DNA from: Euglena gracilis
Taxonomy: Eukaryota > Euglenida > Euglenophyceae > Euglenales
DNA: 64,000 nt
Assembly: GCA_039621445.1 (NCBI GenBank)
Contig: CP154957.1
Span: forward strand, 9,033,071-9,097,070
Reading direction: 5' to 3'
Of this stretch, positions 56,580-64,000 are shown in pieces. The notes below the pieces were generated by a model that was not told the origin of the DNA, made no database searches, and saw only the letters and a program-made list of their open reading frames with translations. Position 1 is the first letter of the stretch; each line of letters opens with the position of its first letter. A program made the position numbers and the translations under genes.

Positions 56580-57122
56580 CCGGTTTAGTGAATTGCCATT
56601 GCCTATCACCACACCCGGTGACCTGATGTACAATTGGGTGAAGTCTAACCTGCGGTTCACCCAAAAGACCCTCCTCATCTGGGATCTTTTTGCTGCCCAC
56701 AGGGGGTGCTTGACTCCTGGGACAAGCTTGACCCTACGTTGTTGGAAAAGGCTATGATGAAGCACGTTGTGGACATAGCCACAGCTGCTGGACCGCTACC
56801 CGAACCTGCTCCTGTAGATTTAGAAAATGTCGCATCGTCCTCTAACCAAGATGTAAGCAGCCACTTGGATGCCTTGAATGACCTGGCACTTCCCGTGGAA
56901 CAACTCCAAGACGATTCTGGAGTTGTGGAGGCCGAAGGCCCAGAAAACCTTTCCTCCGCATCTTCCAGCGAGGAGGACGGGGAGGGGGTCCCTACTGAAT
57001 GTTGCAAATGTCAACGCCCAATGCGGCAAGCTCACCGCAAGCAATGCCCATCGTGTCGCCTGTGGTTCCACTCCGCTTGCGTTCGTCTGACCAGTGAAGG
57101 CAAGTGCCTTTTCTGTGTCTGA
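56580..57122 (+). pseudogene. pogo/Tigger-like DDE transposase C-terminal part with PHD-type finger
   Basis: The first piece (56595-56701) reads DLMYNWVKSNLRFTQKTLLI and WDLFAAH, matching the segment around the second catalytic Asp of pogo/Tigger transposases. After a possible CCCACAG acceptor, another frame (56706-57122) reads VLDSWDKLDPTLLEKAMMKH, the end of the DDE domain, then an acidic stretch, then C-x2-C, C-x2-C-x4-H-x2-C, C-x2-C over the last 40 residues, a C4HC3 PHD-like finger, and a TGA. The roughly 100 residues normally between the two pieces, including the last catalytic residue, are absent. Confidence 0.6.
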
Positions 57123-57364
57123 CCGTCTCCAATGACTGCCATCGGAACCTTCCATCGACATGTTTCTTTCCCTGTGCACGGGGTCAGTGTTGGCTGTTTG
57201 GTGAAGGGACCCCCCCCCATATAAGACCTCCCAAATAACTCCTCCCCCCCCCCCCGACCGGCCGGCTGAAGGCCGACCCTTGTCCGGGACCGACCCCCCC
57301 CATACCCTGGGATTTTGGCTCCCAGGGGGGGTCTTATATGAGGGGGGGGGGGCATGGTAAGCCC

Positions 57365-57860
57365 CCCCCCCATGAAGAAAATCCAATGCAAACAAGTCGG
57401 TGGCTAGTCGGCGGTCATAAAAATGGTCTGTGGCGGGCCCAAATCACCCGGAAATGGTCCGGATGGGTCCAAATAAGTGTCTTACGCCTAAATAAACACC
57501 CCCAGATGGAAATCTTTGGTCAGTGGGGGGTCGGTGGTCCCTTGATGGGGGTCCGGAGGGGTAAAAAACCAATGATGAAACAGGGATCACATGAAAATCC
57601 TTTAGAAATGCAAGCATTCTGCATACGAGAGGCAGAAAACTCCCCCCTCCACCCCCATCCGAGCCTCAAATAACAAAATCCCTTCTGTGTTGGCAACATA
57701 CTCGGGGGCTAAGTCGTTTTTGTGGCTCACTTTGGCATAGGCGGGGGGGGGCTCCGCTCACCCCCCCCCCCTCAAATAACAGAGCCCCTTCTATGTTAGC
57801 AATAGACTTGGAGGGATAAGACCTTTTTTTGTGCAAATTTTGACTTATATTGAAAATCCA
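57365..57860 (+). repeat. Dispersed repeat R1, copy 2
   Basis: Direct-orientation partner of 1318-1830. It ends next to the AGTCGGCCGACT boundary (57862-57950), as at 1.2 kb. Confidence 0.85.
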
Positions 57861-57959
57861 ATTAGTCGGCCGACTAGTCGGCCGACCAATTGGGTAGTCG
57901 GCCGTAGTCAGCCAACTACCCACTACCCCCCCCCCCCAGGCTACCGTTTGGCACTACAT

Positions 57960-58490
57960 CGTTGGCAGCCTTTTTTTTGGAGGCTGTTTTTTGTTGTTGT
58001 TTTTTGATCTTGACAATGCTTTTAAAAAAGCAAAAAACACCCACAAGGTTTTGCCCGTTTTTTTTGAATGCACATTTTCAACCATTTTTGGCAACTTCTG
58101 GGTCATTTCTGCCAAAAATTCCTTCCACAAAAAAGTGAAAAAGGTCATACATTGCATTTTTGATGCATTTTTTGGATGTTTATTAACCATTTTTGGCAGT
58201 TTTTGAACTTAGTAGGATGCGAGGTTTGGGTGTTTGATAACAAATTTTTTCAATGAAATTTCCCGTTTTTTTTTTATGTCCAGCGGGACGAGACAACTTT
58301 GCGTGATCTCTGTGGTGTCCGTGAAGAAACACACAACGGTGAACTTGGAAGATCTCATCCCGAAGCCATCTGCCGAAAACAGAGATTGCCAAGCTTGCTC
58401 ACAGGTCGATTTTCAATTGATTGCCCTTTGGCCCAAGACTGATCCAGGGGGGTGGCCCTGAATCGGCATTGAAGCCCTGAATGGAGGTTC
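57960..58490. other. No recognised gene
   Basis: AT-rich then mixed sequence; frames of 60-75 codons without family resemblance. Confidence 0.35.
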
Positions 58491-58499
58491 GGCAGCCCC

Positions 58500-58960
58500 C
58501 CCCCCCCCCGTGGTGGTCGGACCAGCAAAATGGGACCCCCCCCCGTGGTCAGCCGACCCCCTCGGCACGGCATGCCGAACCATACCAATGAATTTTCCTT
58601 TGGGAAATTCCGGCTGTCCGCCACGGTGGACCCCACCCAGGGTTCGATATAAGGACAAGTGGGGGGGGTGGTCCGGACCCCCCCCCTGCGGGCCAGGAGG
58701 GGGGGGGTGGGGGGGACACCCCCCCCCACCTAAACAGGTGCGCGGTCAGGGTGGCCGAAAATTTTTGACCCCCCAAAACGACCAAAAGTGCCATTTTGGG
58801 CACTTTTTGGGCAAAAATGTGCCAAAAATGCAAAAAATTTTCGGCGCGAAGCGCCGGAGGAAAAAAATTACCCTTTTTGGGGGGGGGTCCCGGGAACCCC
58901 CCCCCGAGGGTCGGTCCGGACCCCCCTGGCAGGTGGGTTTGGGTCCAGCCATTTCTCTAC
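58500..58960. repeat. G-run repeat with CAGGGTTCGATATAAGG end
   Basis: CAGGGTTCGATATAAGG at 58638 opens a unit with G runs, GTGCCATTTTGGGCACTTTT and the TTTTCGGCGCGAAGCGCC hairpin. Resembles 19.59-19.93 kb. Probably a non-autonomous element whose other end is not defined. Confidence 0.5.
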
Positions 58961-59099
58961 CGTAATACTGAAAAAACCCAGTGGGGTCCAGCCAAAATTT
59001 CCGTGTTGTGTTTCCGTGCCGGCAATACTTTTCCCCCTGCCCAGCAATCCTCCCCCCACCTCAGAAACTGCAAACGCTTGCCGCCACTGATCCATGATA

Positions 59100-59610
59100 T
59101 TTTTGCACTCAGCAATTATGCCTCTTATCCCTCTTCAGCCAAGGAGATTTTTGTTTCTGGGGTCACATTGGCACATGTTTTTTCACAAAATACAGTCCCA
59201 TACCGGACAAAAATGAAGTGGAATGCCCTATCCAACCATGGTTTACTTTTCCCCCGACTCTTCGTGCAGCCCGAGTTACGACCATTTTCGGCCAATTTTG
59301 CCCCCCCCCCCCCCACAGGTTTTCCGGACGCCGGTTCTGTGGTCTAGACATTTTCTTTGATTTTGGTTAATTGTCGAGATATTTTGGAAGAACCAATTTT
59401 TTGACCGCCAAAACGACCCAAAAACACCCCAAAATGGCCGTTCTGGGCTACAAAAGTGCACCAGGACACAGGCCAGGCGTGTCGGCGGCCAAAATGGTGA
59501 ATGGAGGGTGATAGAAGGCCTCCATGGGTACATTTCGTTAGACTGACACTTCTGTAAATATTGTACGAGATATTTTTGAAAACTTGCTTCTCTGGCTGAA
59601 ATCTCACACC
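59100..59610. repeat. Dispersed block R3, copy 3 (rearranged)
   Basis: 59.22-59.30 kb matches 29.38-29.45 kb inverted, while 59.34-59.60 kb matches 29.49-29.72 kb in direct orientation, so this copy has an internal inversion. Confidence 0.75.
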
Positions 59611-59748
59611 GGCGAAACTGCAGATCGTTTAAAATGAGGTCAAAAAGAAAACTCAAATATATGTATATATATGTATATATATATATACACACACACATAT
59701 ATTTGAGTTTTCTTTTTGACCTCATTTTAAACGAGCTGCAGTTTCGCC
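59611..59748. repeat. Large hairpin with TA/CA loop
   Basis: Arms of about 50 bp (GGCGAAACTGCAG..GAGGTCAAAAAG.. and its complement) differ at about one position and enclose a TATATG/ACACAC loop. Confidence 0.9.
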
Positions 59749-59941
59749 CGTGGGAGTGCTCAAATAAGGGGGGGGGAGTGGTATATATATACATATATAT
59801 ACATACATATATATACATATACATACATATATATGTACATATACATACATACATACATACATATATATATAATATATATATATATATATTATATATATAT
59901 ATATACCACTCCCCCCCCCCTTATTTGAGCACACCCACGGG
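59746..59941. repeat. Second large hairpin with TA loop
   Basis: Arms of about 42 bp run from GTGGGAGTGCTCAAATAAGG through GGGAGTGGTATATA to the complement on the far side; the loop is TATA/CATA microsatellite. The arm motif TGCTCAAATAAGGGGG also occurs at 46.98 and 61.35 kb. Confidence 0.9.
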
Positions 59942-60009
59942 CCAAAGGACCCCCCAGACCAGGGTGTGACGTAGAGCTGAGCTCTTTGGGAGACCACTCC
60001 GGCCCGGCC

Positions 60010-60440
60010 CCGGAAAAACACTCATTTTCGGCTCAAAAACAGTTTTTCCGGGTCTGGGAGGGCAAAAAACATCGTTTTGAGCAAAAAAAAATTCCGAATT
60101 TTTTCGACTTTTTTGATCCAGTTTTGAGCCCAAATCAATGGGTTGGCGGCCCAAAACGGGGCGCTGGCGGGTCGAAAAACGCTCATGTTCGACTCAAAAA
60201 CAGGTTTTACGGGTCCTGGAGGCCAAAAAACATTGTTCTGGGCAAAAAAATTTTTTCGATTTTTTTCGACTTTTTTGACCCGGTTTTGACCTAAAGTCAA
60301 TGGGTTGGCGGCCCGAAAACGGGGCGCTGGCGTCAAAAAACGCTCATTTTTGGCTCGAAAACACTTTTTACGGGTCCGGGAGGTCAAAAAACATGGTTTT
60401 GGGCAAAAAAAATTTTTTCGATTTTTTTCGACTTTTTGAC
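60010..60440 (+). repeat. 160-bp tandem satellite, 2.7 units
   Basis: Units start at about 60014, 60175 and 60335 with AAAAACGCTCATTTT, then CCGGGTCTGGGAGG, an AATTTTTTCGACTTTTTTGA tract and GGGTTGGCGGCCC. Single monomers lie at 28.73 and 29.04 kb. Confidence 0.9.
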
Positions 60441-60469
60441 CCAAAAATGGCTAAGTACACCGGCCACGG

Positions 60470-61190
60470 GGGGGGCGGGCTCCAGACAGGGGGGGCAGGG
60501 GGGTCCGGGTCGGAAAATTTTTTTTGCCCAAAAACACCTTTTTTGATGTTCTGAAGTGAAAAAAAGTGTTTTTGAGCGAAATTTTTTTTTTCAAAGTCCC
60601 GACCTGCCACCCGACCCCCCGTCGCCCAGACGCCCTCGAACCCCCTGCATGGGCCCCCGAATACCCAAAACTGGCCGAAAATCGCACAACCAGACCCCGG
60701 GAACCCCAAAAAACGGTCAAAACCCCCCCCTAAACCTGATGATTGACCCCCTGGTTTGGGTTCCAACTCCTCGTCTAGCCCGAGATACGGGCAAATTACG
60801 GTTTCGGGCCCCGTATAGGCCCGAAATGGCCCAAACTGGCCAAACTGGCCCAAAACCCCAAAACGGCCGTATCTCGGGCTAGGCGGGGAGTTGGCCCAAA
60901 CCGCGCATACCGGTGGACAGGGCGTCCCAAAGTGGAGGAATGACGTCCTCTTCACTTTTTCTCAACTCCCCAGCGTTTTTGAGATATTTTGAAACTTTCG
61001 ATTTTTTGACCCCAAAATGACCCTGAAATTTCCCCGGAAAAAAAAACGGTAGACAACTTTTTTGCTCGGGCCATATCTCCAGACTGGCGGGGAGTTAGGG
61101 CTATTATAAGGGTGCGTTAGAAACCTGGGATCATCTCCTAACCTATAGACTATTAACTTTTCGGGTCCGGAAATCCAATCACATCGATAA
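60470..61190. repeat. Degenerate TCTCGGGCTAGGCGGGGAGT phrases
   Basis: The phrase ATCTCGGGCTAGGCGGGGAG and its complement recur near 60770, 60870 and 61075, as in block R3 at 29 and 46 kb. Spacing is irregular. No gene. Confidence 0.6.
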
Positions 61191-61206
61191 TCCTATGGTG
61201 ACTGGA

Positions 61207-61238
61207 CCTACCCAGGGGGGGCGGGGGGGGGCGGGGGG

Positions 61239-61292
<54 letters not shown>

Positions 61293-61293
61293 C
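61207..61293 (+). repeat. Near-continuous G run of about 85 bases
   Basis: G homopolymer broken by a few C. The same place in other R3 copies (29990, 46165-46190) has shorter G runs before GGTAAGCTTCGCTCTTA. Length may be affected by sequencing error. Confidence 0.9.
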
Positions 61294-61352
61294 GACCCCC
61301 CGTCGCTGGGGTGGTAAGCTTCGCTCTTACTCTAAAGAGATAAGAGCTCAGC

Positions 61353-61514
61353 GATGCTCAAATAAGGGGGGGGGGTCAAATAAGGGGGGGTCAAAAATTC
61401 CTTTAGAAAGAGGGCAAAAAAAATTTTCGGCGCCTTCGGCGCCTAAAAAAATTTCTTCCCCGGGCCCAAATGCTCAATTAAGGGGGGGGGGGGTCAAATA
61501 AGGGGGGGGGGAGT

Positions 61515-61563
<49 letters not shown>
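61353..61563 (+). repeat. TGCTCAAATAAGGGGG element, copy 2, ending in TA microsatellite
   Basis: Same order as 46985-47150: paired GTCAAATAAGGGGG units around a TTTTCGGCGCCTTCGGCGCC hairpin. It then continues GAGTGGTATATA into about 20 TA units, as in the hairpin at 59.75 kb. Confidence 0.8.
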
Positions 61564-61564
<1 letters not shown>

Positions 61565-61568
<4 letters not shown>

Positions 61569-61640
61569 TCGGGGGAATTTTATCCGGTTAAATTCCTCGA
61601 CTGTCGGGTGGTCCACGGAATTAATTCCCCCGAGTATTAC
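61565..61640. repeat. CTCGGGGGAATT hairpin
   Basis: CTCGGGGGAATT and AATTCCCCCGAG face each other about 45 bp apart. It lies at the presumed 3' side of the retrotransposon that follows, so it could be its tail structure or its target. Confidence 0.5.
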
Positions 61641-62106
61641 TTACCTGAAATAGCGAAAGTATACGCGTTCTTTTATCTTCCCCCCCACCTTTTCCGAAAT
61701 GTGGCATTTCGGTGGTGGGACGAACCGAATCCACCGACCAGTGGCGCAGCCTACTGGATTTGACGTGTTCCGGGGGGAAGGCTAGTGTACAGATGGGGAA
61801 GCCCCATGGAAAGTCAGGGTGTACATGTATATAGAAGGGAAGGGCGGTGATCAAAGCAGAGAGTCGCAGGGGAAAGGTGACAAACGAGCGGCGCTGTGTG
61901 AGCAGTCGGTCCCCTGTTCGGGGAGGGGGGGTGGAGGGAAGGATGTGCAGAGAGAAGAGAGAAGAGCGGTGTAGTGGTGAACGGGGGTAGAGAACTCAAC
62001 GCCTGGCCGAAGCCATGTCCATTACCACTGGACGGAGCGTGAGGGGAGCCAGGGTGTATGGAAAACCAGTGGCGGAGGGTCACCGGCTGGTCACTTACTG
62101 ACGACG

Positions 62107-64000
62107 TGCTCAGAAGGCAGCAACGGTGTGACCCAGCTCCTTGGTTATGAGGAGGGCACCCAGTTGGGCGGCCACCCCGGAAAACAGGGCCAATGACAGA
62201 CCCTGTTGCAGTTCAGCCAGGAAGACATTCCTGGCGCCACCGGAGGCAGTGGCGCCAAGGCGTTGCCGTAATTCTTCCCATACGCGTTGGCTGTCTCCCC
62301 CGAAGGAACCCCATACACTAAGGATCATGGGGGAGAATCGCGCACCTCGGGTTTGGCAGCGGCCTCCGTATTTGGTGGTCTTCTCAAGGGCTCTGCTGCG
62401 TAGTAATTCCCACGAGGCGGGGAGGCTCCAACTGGCACTGGGCGGGGAGGGGTGGTTGATGCCCACATCGATGGCCCAGGACGAGCGCGGGACCAGTGGG
62501 GAAGGAAGATGTCTGCATCCCGCTTTTGATCGGCGGCCACCGAGATCTCTAATGCATGCGGAATACCCCGTGCCTGTAGCTGGGATCCCAGGAAGTGCTG
62601 CACTCGGTGGTGACGCTCCCACAATTTGTTCTTGTGGCAGCACAGAGCGTGGTCCCCAAAAGGATCAACGACCTGTCCACAGCCGAGGGGGCAGGGGGAA
62701 CCGGCCAGGCTGAGGGGGATGGTGGGCAGCCCCAGGTGTCGATGGCAAACCCTGCTGCCTTGGATGGGCGGGCCCCGATCCAGCTTGAGCAGATAGAATT
62801 ACTTTGATGCTCAAAGCGGACCCGGTCCCGATCATTGAGGGCCGATAGGAATGCCGGGCGTGCGGCCTGGCGCAGCTGTTCACTCCACCATGCCTGGTCA
62901 TGGTGGGAAGTGTCCTCAGCCTCAGGCTCAGGGCTTAAGGCGCTTCCCCCGATCCATTTCCGTACTGGTTCAAAGGCATCACCCAGCCGGGTATGTAGAC
63001 CGGACAGAAGCTCCTACAATTCATCAATCGGGGCCCGTGAGATGTTGCCCAGACCCAGGGAGGTTGGTGCACAGGCAATCCAGGACAGCAGGGCACTCAG
63101 ACGGGCAGGTAGCACACTGTCGACTGATAACCGGATGCCGAACCCGCCCTGGCGCAGGGGGAGGGAAGCTTGGGCCCATTGTGTGTCCGATACCGAGCAA
63201 TCCAGGATCTAGCTGTCCGCGCGGGACAAGAGGTCAGTGAACGGCACACGGTGTGCACTGCGAAGCAGTGAGCTGAACTTGCACGCGTCGAAGCAGAAGC
63301 GAAGCAAGGACAGCTGCACCTGGGGGTCGCGTACAGAGCCCAGCAAGGTGCAAGCCTGTTCGTTCTTGGAGATGCAGCTGTCTAACTGCTGCCGAACAAA
63401 AGCGCGGGAAGCCGGGTGGTGAACTGGGACACCCAGGACCGAGACGCCGGAATCTGGTGTATACGGGATGATGGATGCCCGCCGCAGTACAGAGTCCTCG
63501 GGGAGGGAAGGTATGTGGCGTGACCCGGGACCCCATACTGTGGTCTTCGCGAAGTTCAAAGAGCAACCCAGCTGGCCTAGGCCGTGGTGCTGTCCGGCCA
63601 GGGCACGATCTGCCGTGGCGACGTCCGACAGGATGGACCCGTCGTCCAGATACCAGAAGGAATTCCCCCGTCCCAGGGTGGCCAAGAGCGTATCATGAAT
63701 GGCCATGGCAAATAGGAGGGGAACTAGAGGGGCACCCTGTTGCCCTCCTTCTGTGCTCCATATCTCACTATCCCCAACAAACAGTCGGGTTGGTTGTAGT
63801 GAGAGGCGGCACCCGTGTAAAAGGTGCGGTGCTCGCCGTCGGACTGCGTCCAAGATATCCGCCCGTCGCACAGAATTGAACGCGTTGCGGATGTCAACCT
63901 GCAACAGGACCCAATCCGGGTTGTCTCCCCGCTCGAGAATGAGGTGCTGGAGGGAGATGCCAATCTGCTCACATGCGTTTCTGCCGCCGAAGGCGGACTG
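62107..64000 (-). pseudogene. Non-LTR retrotransposon reverse transcriptase, 3' half, degenerate
   Basis: From the window edge the minus frame reads AFGGRNACEQIG, then LLQVDIRNAFNSV (RT motif with catalytic Asp), GGQQGAPLVPLLFAMA and WYLDDGSI (the Y-x-D-D box), up to a TAG at 63209. The same frame resumes with LPLRQGGFGIRLSVDSV, the post-RT segment typical of these elements, with another stop near 63017. Frame changes near 62.6 and 62.5 kb lead to DADIFLPHWSRA, then AIDVGINHPSP..KYGGRCQTRGARF, a conserved C-terminal domain, ending at 62107. It is truncated by the window and clearly dead. It differs in strand from the fragment at 46.5 kb. Confidence 0.85.

Noticed and set aside
62141-62713. 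190-codon plus-strand open frame
   Set aside because: Antisense to the conserved C-terminal domain of the retrotransposon, which is the better reading.

Overview
This window looks like a piece of a large, repeat-dense eukaryotic nuclear genome with GT-AG introns. I cannot name the lineage. Scattered short exons in kilobase-long introns, degenerate non-LTR retrotransposons, a hAT transposon, fragments of pogo-like and Crypton-like elements, 160-bp satellite repeats, TA microsatellites and dozens of long G or C runs all fit a big-genome protist or alga better than a bacterium or compact fungus. I saw no rRNA, tRNA or CRISPR array.

Layout. 0-3.7 kb holds only repeats: palindrome clusters and dispersed blocks whose sister copies lie at 47-58 kb. 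About 3.8-13.6 kb is a minus-strand gene for a leucine-rich-repeat (LRR) protein; six exons were delimited and several join in phase. From 16 to 36 kb there are further minus-strand exons, some cut by transposons, that I cannot assign to a family. 28.7-30.5 kb is a dispersed repeat block that recurs at 45.9-46.4 and 59.1-61.4 kb. 38-46 kb is mostly repeats with a few doubtful exons. 46.5-50.2 kb holds two non-LTR retrotransposon fragments, one with 2A-like peptide motifs. 50.69-54.61 kb is a complete hAT transposon with matching ends and target-site duplication, though its transposase is broken. 55.9-57.1 kb carries a Crypton-like recombinase exon and the end of a pogo/Tigger-like transposase with a PHD-type zinc finger. 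57-61.5 kb is again repeats. 61.6 kb to the end is the reverse-transcriptase half of a minus-strand non-LTR element that runs off the window.

How the parts work together. The strongest story is a hAT invasion. The 3.9-kb element at 50.69-54.61 has 16-bp inverted repeats and an identical 8-bp duplication. At least seven shorter elements carry matching ends with exact or decayed 8-bp duplications, and one of them (37.6-38.1 kb) is an internally deleted relative that shares long subterminal sequence with both ends of the big element. Two more short families, one beginning CATACCATTGCTTA and one beginning CAGAC..TCATTTAGT, also make 8-bp duplications. Several insertions sit inside exons; dropping the element plus one duplication copy makes the surrounding reading frame continuous. 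Some have GT and AG positioned so they could be spliced out. This is the pattern expected of transposon-made introns (introners) and is the most interesting feature here.
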